This document shows, one piece after another, positions 1 to 7,343 of a stretch of 36,259 bases of DNA. Every line of letters starts with the position of its first letter. Within the stretch, counting starts at the first letter, position 1. The stretch lies in contig JBMOLL010000120.1 in assembly GCA_049325415.1 (NCBI GenBank), positions 1 through 36,259 on the forward strand. The letters run 5' to 3'. This DNA comes from JBMOLL01 sp049325415 (GTDB lineage: Bacteria; Bacteroidota; Bacteroidia; Bacteroidales; GCA-2748055). Below the pieces are notes generated by a model. That model was not told the DNA's origin. It did no database searches and saw only the letters and a list, made by a program, of their open reading frames with translations. Position numbers and translations under genes: made by a program.

Positions 1-509
1 GCATTTACAGAGATCCCCCATGCAAGTACAACCATCAGAGAGAAGCGGATATGGGAAATAAACAGGGAGTAGTTCCTGAAATCCAGTGGATCAGTATGGA
101 TCACGCCTGCCATAGCGAGCATGGTGGCCATTGAAGCAATAAATACGCCTGCACTGAAAACCAGGAGGAGGTTTGATCTATCCCTTTTCCTCAGGGGCTC
201 CGAACTTCCGATAACCAGGGGAAGGACGAACAACGGCAGTTTGATCTGAAGATCCTTTAGCCCGTAAGCAAGATCTGAGGTCCACAGCATCCCTGCCAGG
301 TGTAACAGGAATAATCCCATGAACAGAAGCAGGGGCCGGTTTGCACGGATCCTGTCCCGCTTTTCGCGGAAAGATCCTGAAGCTATCCAGTTTCCAACCA
401 AAATAATCTGTGCCAGGGAAGTGGCAAAAATCGACAGGGGAAGGCTGAGGGCAAGCAAAAGCAGACTTCCCAGGTAAATTGTCCGATGCCATTCCTTCCT
501 TAATAACAT
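1..509 (-). CDS. O-antigen ligase/polymerase-like membrane protein, N-terminal part (truncated by window edge)
   Basis: The minus-strand frame opens with ATG at 509-507 and runs off the left edge, giving 169 codons without a stop. The N-terminus reads MLLRKEWHRTIYLGSLLLLA and is followed by several hydrophobic segments. One short soluble stretch reads WTSDLAYGLKDLQIKLPLFV. This pattern of membrane helices with a Trp-Thr-Ser-Asp/lysine-rich loop in the first 100 residues is typical of the N-terminus of Bacteroidota O-antigen ligase (Wzy/WaaL-like) proteins. Those proteins join or polymerise lipid-linked glycans at the periplasmic face of the inner membrane. The gene starts 50 bp after the stop of the outer membrane protein on the same strand, so the two are probably co-transcribed. 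The catalytic C-terminal half lies outside the window, so the assignment is a family-level inference. Confidence 0.6.
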   Translation of the reverse strand, partial: MLLRKEWHRTIYLGSLLLLALSLPLSIFATSLAQIILVGNWIASGSFREKRDRIRANRPLLLFMGLFLLHLAGMLWTSDLAYGLKDLQIKLPLFVLPLVIGSSEPLRKRDRSNLLLVFSAGVFIASMATMLAMAGVIHTDPLDFRNYSLFISHIRFSLMVVLAWGISVN

Positions 510-559
510 ATTTCCCTTATAACTACAGAATTAAAATGTGTTCCGGTCGCCTGTCCTCA

Positions 560-1534
560 TTACAAAAAAGGGATGCTGATCAGCAACTGCTGTGAATTGT
601 TCAGGTCCCCTCCAGCCAGGTGCAGGCTGAGTCCGGCCCGCGCATCCAGACCAAATTTCCTGAATAAACGGAAATAGATATCGCTTCTCAGATAATTTCC
701 CGATCTGTAGAAGGTATCGCCATAAGCCAGTACCTGGGGATCTCCCCTGTAATAGACCATCTGAAGTCCAATAAAACGATATTCGGCTTTCAGTCTCAGC
801 ATTCCGCCCCATGCAAAACCGTAGGGATCGGGTCTTACCCGGTCGTAGGAACCCACAATCCCGCCATCGAGTACAAGATGATCCAGCGGACAATTCCGGG
901 AAAGATCAAGGCCGGTGAACAGGGCCCCTCCCCCGTTATCCCGTATCGGTTCATGAGTAACGTTATTGACGGTGCTTGCCCTGTGATACATGTAAATATG
1001 TCCGCTTGCAAGCCAAATCCCCTTTCTCACAAGGCCTTCCATCCCTGCGAGGAAGGTCTCCTTCACCACCTCTGTCTGCCTGGATGTCCAGTCGGCCCAG
1101 GCCTGGAGATATCCGGCCTCTCCTTCCCATCTCACCAGGCCTCCTTCTATATTGGGCCTGTAATAATTCAGGGTGTCATTCAAAAGTACCAGCGGATAAT
1201 CAAGCTTATCCCTGCGGGGAAAAGATCCAAACCACATCTTCAGGTGCTTTCCCCTGTAATGATAGAACAGGTCGGCGGTAAGGGGCACCCCGTTAAGCTT
1301 TCCGCCGTATTCATACATGTAGTTCAGTCCGGCCGAAAGAAAATGTACCGAGTCCCTGGAGAAGGTGGCTCCCGCATTTAAACGGGCCCCGAGAATGGTT
1401 TGCGGCCAAGCGTAATCCGTGAAATATTCCCGGTTATCCATAATCTGATCAAACCTGAGGTACCAGTCCGGCACCTGTGCCGTTAACATATAAAAAGGCC
1501 ATAACAACAGGAAAATTAACCTGACTCTTTTCAT
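560..1534 (-). CDS. Outer membrane beta-barrel-like protein of unknown function
   Basis: A 324-residue protein with an N-terminal signal peptide (MKRVRLIFLLLWPFYMLTAQ, likely cleaved before the Gln). The rest alternates aromatic and polar residues in short strands (for example YMYEYGG, LFYHYRG, GLQMVYYRGD), as in outer membrane barrels. The start at 1534 is preferred over an upstream in-frame start at 1672 because it begins the signal peptide and has a GGAG ribosome binding site 4 to 7 bases upstream. The longer frame would overlap the divergent glycosyltransferase gene. The protein ends in Phe-Leu, and a terminal aromatic region is common in barrel proteins. No specific family is recognised. 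Its position just upstream of an O-antigen-ligase-like gene suggests a role at the cell surface, possibly linked to glycan export, but this is inference. Confidence 0.7.
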   Translation of the reverse strand: MKRVRLIFLLLWPFYMLTAQVPDWYLRFDQIMDNREYFTDYAWPQTILGARLNAGATFSRDSVHFLSAGLNYMYEYGGKLNGVPLTADLFYHYRGKHLKMWFGSFPRRDKLDYPLVLLNDTLNYYRPNIEGGLVRWEGEAGYLQAWADWTSRQTEVVKETFLAGMEGLVRKGIWLASGHIYMYHRASTVNNVTHEPIRDNGGGALFTGLDLSRNCPLDHLVLDGGIVGSYDRVRPDPYGFAWGGMLRLKAEYRFIGLQMVYYRGDPQVLAYGDTFYRSGNYLRSDIYFRLFRKFGLDARAGLSLHLAGGDLNNSQQLLISIPFL

Positions 1535-1553
1535 TCTCCAGCTTTTTGTCCGG

Positions 1554-1561
1554 TAAATGTA
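1554..1561 (-). promoter_or_regulatory. Putative Bacteroidetes -7 promoter element for the barrel protein gene
   Basis: The minus strand reads TACATTTA, close to the Bacteroidetes consensus TAnnTTTG, about 20 bases before the ATG at 1534. The -33 element is not convincing. Confidence 0.35.
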
Positions 1562-1626
1562 GTAAACGTGTCCCGAATATCTTCCCGGCAAATAAAAAAA
1601 GAGTGCAAAAGGCCTGAAGTTATGCT

Positions 1627-1634
1627 TATCTTTA
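1627..1634 (+). promoter_or_regulatory. Putative -7 promoter element abutting the family 39 glycosyltransferase start
   Basis: TATCTTTA matches TAnnTTTG at all but the last base and ends 4 bases before the ATG at 1639. If real, the transcript would be leaderless or nearly so. No clear -33 element is visible. Confidence 0.4.
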
Positions 1635-1638
1635 CCCG

Positions 1639-3333
1639 ATGAACCGACTGGCAGAAAAGATCCGGACTGCATTCATCCGTCTGGACGATAGAAAACTAAG
1701 AATACTATTCTACACATTCTGGCTCACTCTGAACCTTATCCAGGCCCTTTTCACCAACCTCCTGTATGATGAAGCATACTACTGGGTAATCAGCGGTGAA
1801 CCCGATTGGGGGCATTTTTACTCTCCCCCGCTGATCGATCTGCTCATTCGTGCCGGTTACCGGCTTTTTCACAATGAACTGGGTGTGCGCCTGTTTTTTG
1901 TTCTTCTCGGGACCTCAGGGATCTGGCTGACCGAAAAGCTGTTGGTCGTGAAAGATCTGAAATTGTATTATGCCCTGCTTTTGTCGATGGTGTTCTTTCA
2001 GGTAACGGGCATTATTGCAGCCCCTGATATTCCCCTGTTCTTCCTGTCCACCACCTTTTACCTCCTTTTCCGTCGTTTCCTCCGGCAACCCGGCTGGATA
2101 AACAGCCTGCTCCTGGCCCTTAACACCTCTTTGCTGCTTTTTACAAAGTACCATGGCATTCTTCTGATCGGTTTTACCTTCATCTGGAACATCCCATACC
2201 TTGTCAGACAGCGCCAGACCATTGTCTGGGTCGTCTTTTCCATTCTGCTTTTCTTTCCTCATATTCTGTGGCAAATCAGGAACGGTTTCCCGACACTGGT
2301 TTTTCACCTATTCGAACGGCCGGGAGGCGGATTGTTTGAATGGAAGAACATTCTCGATTATATCCCCGGGCAACTGCTGTTTGCTGGCCCCCTGATCAGT
2401 ATACCGCTTTTTCTGTCGCTGATCCGGCTGAAAAGGGAAAACAGGATGGAACAGACAATGTTTTTCAACCTGCTGGCCATGTATGGGTTTTTCTTCCTGG
2501 TTTCCCTGACCAACCACGTGGAAATTAACTGGACCGTCATCGGGATTGTGCCGCTGGTTGTGCTTTCCCAAAAAGCCCTGTCGGAACAGGAAAAACTTCG
2601 GAAATGGATTTTCAGGCTGCTGCCCTATTCCCTGCTGCTGGCACTGATTTTCAGAATTCTCCTGATTTTTCCGCACCTTGTCCCCGGATCCCGGCTCGAT
2701 GAAGAACTGTATGGGTACCACAACTGGGCGGAACAGATAAAGGAGGAAGCTTCGGGACGGCCTGTGGTTTTTATGGAGAGATATCAACGTACCTCTGCCT
2801 ATGCCTTTTATTCCGGTGATTCGCTGACCTACACCCTGAATCCCACCCAGAAAAGCGATTTTGATCTGATGGATATGGAAGAGCGGATTCAGGGAAAAAC
2901 GGTCCTGTTTGTAAGCAGGTACCACATAACCGGGGATATGGATACCCTGCTGACCAAAAAAGGTACCTGGTATACAAAAGAGATACCGAATTTCAGGTCG
3001 TATAAAAAATTCCGTTTCGAAATCACAGGGCTGGGCGATCTATCTTCCGACACCCTGTCGCTATTCCTCCATCCAGTGAACCCAGCCGGAACCCGGATAA
3101 GTTTTGCAGAAAATTCGGAAATGCCTGCACAGATCGGTTACCGTTTATACCAAAACGGCAGCCTCGTTTTTGAAAATGCAAATCTCATAGCCGCTACCCT
3201 GCTCGCCGGCGGAGGTAAACTGGAACTTCCGCTCCAGGGAGCCGAGCCTGGTGAATACGAGGTCCAGATCATTCTCAAATCCGGCTGGCTACCCGCTTAT
3301 CCTGTTAGCCGATTATTTCACTTTTTGCATTAA
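1639..3333 (+). CDS. Glycosyltransferase family 39-type (ArnT/PMT-like) membrane protein
   Basis: A 564-residue polytopic membrane protein. The N-terminal loop after the first membrane helix carries LLYDEAYYWVISGEPDWGHF; the Asp-Glu-Ala-Tyr-Tyr-Trp motif and the downstream YSPPLIDLLIRAGY are hallmarks of the dolichyl-phosphate-mannose mannosyltransferase/ArnT superfamily (GT-C fold). About ten further hydrophobic segments run to residue 350, followed by a soluble periplasmic C-terminal domain of about 200 residues rich in beta-type sequence. These enzymes move a sugar from a polyprenyl-phosphate donor to a periplasmic acceptor such as lipid A, a glycan or a protein. The family 2 enzyme directly downstream is the type that makes such polyprenyl-phosphate sugars, so a donor/transferase pair is likely. 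The sugar and acceptor cannot be told from sequence. Confidence 0.85.
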   Translation: MNRLAEKIRTAFIRLDDRKLRILFYTFWLTLNLIQALFTNLLYDEAYYWVISGEPDWGHFYSPPLIDLLIRAGYRLFHNELGVRLFFVLLGTSGIWLTEKLLVVKDLKLYYALLLSMVFFQVTGIIAAPDIPLFFLSTTFYLLFRRFLRQPGWINSLLLALNTSLLLFTKYHGILLIGFTFIWNIPYLVRQRQTIVWVVFSILLFFPHILWQIRNGFPTLVFHLFERPGGGLFEWKNILDYIPGQLLFAGPLISIPLFLSLIRLKRENRMEQTMFFNLLAMYGFFFLVSLTNHVEINWTVIGIVPLVVLSQKALSEQEKLRKWIFRLLPYSLLLALIFRILLIFPHLVPGSRLDEELYGYHNWAEQIKEEASGRPVVFMERYQRTSAYAFYSGDSLTYTLNPTQKSDFDLMDMEERIQGKTVLFVSRYHITGDMDTLLTKKGTWYTKEIPNFRSYKKFRFEITGLGDLSSDTLSLFLHPVNPAGTRISFAENSEMPAQIGYRLYQNGSLVFENANLIAATLLAGGGKLELPLQGAEPGEYEVQIILKSGWLPAYPVSRLFHFLH

Positions 3334-3338
3334 CTTTG
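3331..3338 (+). promoter_or_regulatory. Putative -7 promoter element abutting the family 2 glycosyltransferase start
   Basis: TAACTTTG is a full TAnnTTTG match that begins inside the stop codon of the preceding gene and ends 4 bases before the ATG at 3343. A possible TTAG -33 element lies at 3305-3308. It would produce a leaderless mRNA. Confidence 0.4.
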
Positions 3339-3342
3339 ATCT

Positions 3343-4287
3343 ATGAAACTGTCTGTCATAGTACCTGTCTTCAATGAAGAATCGGGTCTCCGCGAGCTTC
3401 ATGCACGCCTGGTCGAAGCGGTGCATCCTACCGGGATGAGTTATGAAATCATTTATGTGGATGATGGCAGCGCCGACGGCTCTCTGGAAATCCTGGAAGT
3501 TTTTGCCAAAGAGGACCACCGGGTGAAAGTCCTTTCTTTCTCCCGGAATTTCGGGCATCAGAATGCGGTCACCGCCGGACTCGATTTTTGTTCGGGGGAT
3601 GCCGCTGTTATTATTGATGCCGATCTACAGGATCCTCCGGGATTGATCCCGGGAATGGTAGAAAAATGGAAAGAAGGTTTTGATGTGGTGTACGCAGTCA
3701 GAAGAAAGAGGGAAGGAGAAACCCTGTTTAAAAAAGCGACTGCTGCATTTTTTTACCGCTTCCTCGACAGAATGTCGGATGTAAAGATACCGTTGGATAC
3801 AGGCGATTTCAGGCTGATCGACCGCAAAGTGATCGCCGCCCTGAAGCAGATGCCTGAATCAAATCGCTTTCTTCGGGGCATGGTAGCCTGGACCGGTTTC
3901 CGTCAGACAGGGATCGAATACGACAGGGATACAAGGTTCGCCGGCAAAACCAAGTATCCCCTGAAAAAAATGCTGCGTTTTGCCTTCAATGGCATCACCT
4001 CCTTTTCAACGAAACCCCTGAGCTATGTATTTTACCTCGGACTGATCATTACGATAATCACCTTTCTCGGAGTCCTCTATGTACTATATCTCAAGTTCTT
4101 CACTGAAAGAACCCTGCAGGGCTGGACTTCTCTGATCCTTGCCATCTCCCTCCTTGGGGGGATACAACTTCTTTCGGTAGGTGTTATAGGTTTGTATATC
4201 AGCAGAATAACCGACGAAGTAAAAAACCGTCCAAAATACCTCCTGCGTAAAAGGGAAAACCTCGACGAACAGCATCCGGTCCTTTAA
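3343..4287 (+). CDS. Family 2 glycosyltransferase, polyprenyl-phosphate sugar synthase type (DPM1/GtrB-like)
   Basis: A 314-residue protein. Residues 1-100 form a GT-A nucleotide-sugar domain: MKLSVIVPVFNEESGL at the start, then YVDDGSADGS, FSRNFGHQ and the metal-binding DADLQDPP. Two hydrophobic helices follow near residues 230-255 and 265-290, and a basic C-terminus. This is the usual architecture of GtrB/ArnC/DPM1-like enzymes, which transfer a sugar from a nucleotide donor to undecaprenyl phosphate on the cytoplasmic face of the inner membrane. The gene starts 9 bases after the preceding GT39-type gene, which probably uses the lipid-linked sugar made here. The exact sugar is unknown. Confidence 0.9.
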   Translation: MKLSVIVPVFNEESGLRELHARLVEAVHPTGMSYEIIYVDDGSADGSLEILEVFAKEDHRVKVLSFSRNFGHQNAVTAGLDFCSGDAAVIIDADLQDPPGLIPGMVEKWKEGFDVVYAVRRKREGETLFKKATAAFFYRFLDRMSDVKIPLDTGDFRLIDRKVIAALKQMPESNRFLRGMVAWTGFRQTGIEYDRDTRFAGKTKYPLKKMLRFAFNGITSFSTKPLSYVFYLGLIITIITFLGVLYVLYLKFFTERTLQGWTSLILAISLLGGIQLLSVGVIGLYISRITDEVKNRPKYLLRKRENLDEQHPVL

Positions 4288-4362
4288 AACTGGAGTCAGC
4301 ATTCAGAACTTTACTCGTTCAGGGTCTGCGGCAACATAACCCGTACCTTGTTGATAAATGAC

Positions 4363-4379
4363 CTTACCTGGCAGGTAAG
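4363..4379 (+). other. Small hairpin in the gap after the glycosyltransferase pair
   Basis: CTTACCT and AGGTAAG form a perfect 7-bp stem around a GGC loop. No T-run follows, so it is not a classical terminator. The remainder of the 257-bp gap (4288-4544) holds the ribosomal operon promoter and leader. Confidence 0.35.
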
Positions 4380-4453
4380 CCACCGGGCAAACGCCTTCTA
4401 TCTGACTGTAATAGTGTATTTTGTTCGAAACAGAAATAAATTGTTAATATGTT

Positions 4454-4483
4454 ATTGTATTAATAAAAAGATTTGTATTTTTG
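4454..4483 (+). promoter_or_regulatory. Promoter of the rplM-rpsI ribosomal protein operon
   Basis: ATTG at 4454-4457 is followed after 18 bases by TATTTTTG at 4476-4483, a full match to TAnnTTTG, in an AT-rich stretch. It gives a leader of about 55 bases before the GTG start of rplM. Confidence 0.6.
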
Positions 4484-4544
4484 CGAACCACAAATTGAGG
4501 GTACGTACATACGCTTATAAGCGAACTAAAAAATAGGAAATAAA

Positions 4545-5000
4545 GTGGATACATTAAGCTACAAAACTGTTTCAGCAAACAAGAACACCGTCCGGAAAGA
4601 ATGGGTGGTTGTTGATGCTAAGGATGAAGTTCTGGGCCGGCTTGCCGCCAGAGTGGCCATGGTTCTGAGAGGAAAACACAAACCGGATTTCACCCCGCAC
4701 GTAGATTGCGGTGACAATGTAATCATTATCAATGCTGAGAAAGTACAACTTACCGGAAACAAGGAAAGTGACAAAGTCTACATCCGTCACTCCGGCTATC
4801 CCGGCGGACAGCGTTTTGAAACCCCGGCTCAGTTGCTGAAAAGAAAACCTGAAGCAGTGATTGAAAAAGCTGTAAAAGGAATGCTTCCGCGCACCAGGCT
4901 TGGAAGGGAACAGTTCCGTAACCTCTTTGTTTATGCCGGTGAAACCCATCCGCATGAAGCTCAGCAACCCAAAAATCTTGATTTAAATCTTATTAAGTAA
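4545..5000 (+). CDS. rplM: 50S ribosomal protein L13
   Basis: A 151-residue protein, the normal size for L13. It is recognised by KEWVVVDAKDEVLGRLAARV near the N-terminus, the central HVDCGDNVIIINAEKV, YIRHSGYPGG, and the late GMLPRTRLG and LFVYAGETHPHEAQQP segments. L13 binds 23S rRNA early in large-subunit assembly. The start is a GTG that begins MDTLSYKT, the usual N-terminus of Bacteroidota L13, with a weak AGGAAA site upstream. It is followed by rpsI after 4 bases, the near-universal L13-S9 pair. Confidence 0.97.
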   Translation: MDTLSYKTVSANKNTVRKEWVVVDAKDEVLGRLAARVAMVLRGKHKPDFTPHVDCGDNVIIINAEKVQLTGNKESDKVYIRHSGYPGGQRFETPAQLLKRKPEAVIEKAVKGMLPRTRLGREQFRNLFVYAGETHPHEAQQPKNLDLNLIK

Positions 5001-5004
5001 TAAA

Positions 5005-5391
5005 ATGGACGTCATTAATACGGTAGGCAGAAGGAAAGCAGCAATTGCAAGAGTTTACCTGACCCACGGTAAAGGTCAGATTACGGTTAACGACAGGGAT
5101 TATAAGGAATACTTCCCCGATGAGATTCTACACTATGTTGTGGAACAACCGCTTAACCTTCTTGAAGCCAGGGAAAAATACGACATCAAAGTGAATATTT
5201 CCGGTGGCGGTATCAAAGGACAGGCCGAAGCGCTCCGTCTGGCCATTGCCAGGGCGCTGATCAAGCTTGATCCGGAGACCAAATCCGCTTTAAGGGCTGA
5301 AGGCTTTGTAACCAGGGATCCCCGCGTTGTGGAACGTAAGAAACCCGGTCGGCCGAAAGCAAGGAAAAGATTCCAGTTCAGCAAGCGTTAA
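5005..5391 (+). CDS. rpsI: 30S ribosomal protein S9
   Basis: A 128-residue protein with the S9 landmarks: GRRKAAIARVYL near the N-terminus, KVNISGGGIKGQAEALRLAI in the middle, RDPRVVERKKPGRPKARK, and the C-terminal FQFSKR. The last basic residues of S9 reach the P-site tRNA on the small subunit. Its start lies 4 bases after rplM, so the two share a transcript. The next gene, rpsB, follows after an 83-base gap that contains a hairpin. Confidence 0.97.
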   Translation: MDVINTVGRRKAAIARVYLTHGKGQITVNDRDYKEYFPDEILHYVVEQPLNLLEAREKYDIKVNISGGGIKGQAEALRLAIARALIKLDPETKSALRAEGFVTRDPRVVERKKPGRPKARKRFQFSKR

Positions 5392-5422
5392 TTATTTCAT
5401 ATTTATTTACATGCGAAATTGG

Positions 5423-5448
5423 CAGGACCCCGTACAACGGGCTACCTG
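5423..5448 (+). promoter_or_regulatory. Structured leader hairpin upstream of rpsB
   Basis: CAGG (5423-5426) pairs with CCTG (5445-5448), and CCCG (5429-5432) pairs with CGGG (5438-5441). A small asymmetric internal loop separates the stems and the terminal loop is 5 bases. It sits 26 bases before the rpsB start in an otherwise AT-rich gap. S2-mediated autoregulation through an rpsB leader is known in other bacteria; that this hairpin does the same is inference. Confidence 0.4.
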
Positions 5449-5474
5449 TTGATTGACCAGCAAAATTCTGTAAA

Positions 5475-6413
5475 ATGCCCACTATCAATTTCGATCTTTT
5501 ACTGGACGCAGGTGTGCACTTTGGCCACCTCAAAAGAAAATGGAATCCCGCAATGGCTCCGTATATCTTTATGGAGAAAAACGGGATCCACATCATCGAC
5601 CTGCACAAAACGCAGGCTAAACTTGAAGAAGCTTCTGCTGCTCTGAAGCAGATTGCCAAGTCGGGAAGAAAAATCCTGTTCGTAGCCACCAAAAAACAGG
5701 CAAAAGAGATTGTTGCCGAACATATCGGAAAAATCAACATGCCTTATGTCACCGAGCGCTGGCCCGGCGGTATGCTTACCAACTTCCCCACGATCAGAAA
5801 GGCCGTCAAGAAAATGGCATCCATTGATAAAATGGCTGTTGATGGTACCTTCGATACCCTCTCTAAACGTGAAAGGCTCCAGATTACCCGTCAGCGGGCA
5901 AAACTGGAAAAGAACCTTGGCAGTATTGTTGACCTTACCCGTCTTCCCGCTGCCATGTTCGTCGTGGACGTAACCAAGGAATACATCGCTGTACGGGAAG
6001 CTAACCGTCTTGGTATCCCTGTATTTGCCATGGTCGATACCAACTCCAACCCGAAAAATATCGATTTCCCCATCCCGGCAAATGACGATGCATCCAAGTC
6101 GATCTCTTTGATTATCGAGTATGTGGCTGCTGCCATTGAAGAAGGCCTCGGTGAACGCAAGCTGGAACGTGAGAAGGAAGGTGCAGCCGGAAAAGACAAG
6201 AAAGTCAGGAAAGACGACAAAGCCCCTGTGAAAAAAGGCAGGAAGGAAGATGCCGTTGAAGAAGAAGAGGAAGAAGTCGAAGTGAAATCTGCTGCCCGGA
6301 AAGCCGTAATCGATGAGGAAATTGAGGAGGAAGAAGAACTCGACGAAGAAGAAGAGGAAATCGAGGAAGGCGAAGAAGAGGAAGAAGATCTTGAAGAAGA
6401 AGACGAGAATTAA
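5475..6413 (+). CDS. rpsB: 30S ribosomal protein S2 with an acidic C-terminal extension
   Basis: A 312-residue protein. Residues 1-225 are a standard S2: LLDAGVHFGHLKRKWNPAM, IHIIDLHKTQ, FVATKKQA, RWPGGMLTNFPTI, LPAAMFVVDV and PVFAMVDTNSNP. Most S2 proteins end near 230-260 residues. Here the tail continues with a lysine-rich linker (about 225-250) and then a tract of about 60 residues made mainly of Glu and Asp. The tail is in frame with no sign of frameshift and ends just before tsf. S2 sits on the solvent side of the 30S subunit near the mRNA exit, so an acidic tail there could affect initiation or binding partners; this is speculation. The start has no Shine-Dalgarno sequence. Confidence 0.96.
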   Translation: MPTINFDLLLDAGVHFGHLKRKWNPAMAPYIFMEKNGIHIIDLHKTQAKLEEASAALKQIAKSGRKILFVATKKQAKEIVAEHIGKINMPYVTERWPGGMLTNFPTIRKAVKKMASIDKMAVDGTFDTLSKRERLQITRQRAKLEKNLGSIVDLTRLPAAMFVVDVTKEYIAVREANRLGIPVFAMVDTNSNPKNIDFPIPANDDASKSISLIIEYVAAAIEEGLGERKLEREKEGAAGKDKKVRKDDKAPVKKGRKEDAVEEEEEEVEVKSAARKAVIDEEIEEEEELDEEEEEIEEGEEEEEDLEEEDEN

Positions 6414-6437
6414 TTCATTTTCTAAATAGCACTTGAA

Positions 6438-7259
6438 ATGTCAGAAATTACAGCTGCTGATGTCAGCAAATTAAGAAAAGTAACTGGCGCCGGGATGATG
6501 GATTGCAAAGTGGCACTCCAGGAAGCTGCCGGCGATTTCGATAAAGCCATTGAAATTATCCGTAAAAAAGGACAGGCTATTGCCAATAAAAGAGCCGATC
6601 GTGATGCTACCGAAGGTGCAGTTCTCGCACGGGTTAACGGTTCTTTCGGTGCGGTGATCTGCCTCGCCTGTGAGACCGACTTTGTGGCAAAAAATGAAAG
6701 TTTTGTCGCTTTTGCCCAGTCCATCCTTGATGCAGCCCTTGCCGGTAAACCCGCAGATCTGCAGGCACTGCTTGCTCTTCCTTTCGAAGGAAAGACCGTT
6801 GCTGATAAAGTGATCGAACAAGTTGGAGTGATCGGTGAGAAACTGGAAGTTTCCTATTATGAGAAAGTGGAAGCTCCTTTCATCCAGGCATATATTCACC
6901 CGGGTAACAAACTGGCCACCCTTGTTGGATTCAACAAAGCCGGCGTTCCCGAGCAGGTCGCCAAAGACGTGGCCATGCAGATTGCTGCCATGGCCCCCGT
7001 TGCTGTTGACAAGGAAAATGTGTCTGCTGAAATCGTAGCCAAGGAATTCGAAATCGGACGTGAACAGGCTCTTCGCGAAGGAAAACCTGAAAACCTCGTT
7101 GACAAGATTGCAGAAGGCCGTGTTCAGAAGTTCTTTAAAGAAGAAACCCTCCTGAATCAGGAATTCACCAAAGATTCCAAACTGACTGTTAGGCAGTATC
7201 TTGCCCAGGCTGATAAAGCACTGACCGTAACTGGCTTCAAACGCTTCTCCCTGAAATAA
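6438..7259 (+). CDS. tsf: Elongation factor Ts
   Basis: A 273-residue protein. The N-terminal UBA-like domain reads ITAADVSKLRKVTGAGMMDC and the nucleotide-exchange signature TDFVAKNESF follows near residue 80. EF-Ts regenerates active EF-Tu by exchanging GDP for GTP. Its length is normal for the family. The gene lies 24 bases after rpsB in the standard rpsB-tsf arrangement, and an intrinsic terminator follows 22 bases after the stop. Confidence 0.97.
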   Translation: MSEITAADVSKLRKVTGAGMMDCKVALQEAAGDFDKAIEIIRKKGQAIANKRADRDATEGAVLARVNGSFGAVICLACETDFVAKNESFVAFAQSILDAALAGKPADLQALLALPFEGKTVADKVIEQVGVIGEKLEVSYYEKVEAPFIQAYIHPGNKLATLVGFNKAGVPEQVAKDVAMQIAAMAPVAVDKENVSAEIVAKEFEIGREQALREGKPENLVDKIAEGRVQKFFKEETLLNQEFTKDSKLTVRQYLAQADKALTVTGFKRFSLK

Positions 7260-7281
7260 ACATCAGTAGACCTTATATTTT

Positions 7282-7318
7282 GAGGCTGTTCATTGAATTG
7301 GGCAGCCTCTTTTTTTTT
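7282..7318 (+). terminator. Intrinsic terminator after tsf
   Basis: GAGGCTG (7282-7288) and CAGCCTC (7303-7309) form a 7-bp stem with a 14-base loop, followed by an unbroken T-run to 7318. It closes the rplM-rpsI-rpsB-tsf unit. Confidence 0.85.
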
Positions 7319-7325
7319 AACTTTC
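7318..7325 (+). promoter_or_regulatory. Putative pyrH promoter -7 element overlapping the tsf terminator end
   Basis: TAACTTTC matches TAnnTTTG except the last base and starts at the final T of the terminator T-run. It lies 18 bases before the pyrH ATG. An ATTG at 7292-7295, inside the terminator loop, could be the -33 element. Confidence 0.4.
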
Positions 7326-7343
7326 GGGAAAAGTAAAGCACGT

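Noticed and set aside
2308..2925. Minus-strand open frame of 205 codons
   Set aside because: Antisense to the GT39-type gene; its Gln/Gly/Pro-rich translation is typical of a shadow frame.
4348..4536. Plus-strand open frame of 62 codons before rplM
   Set aside because: It spans the rplM promoter and leader, has no recognisable start signals and is low-complexity.
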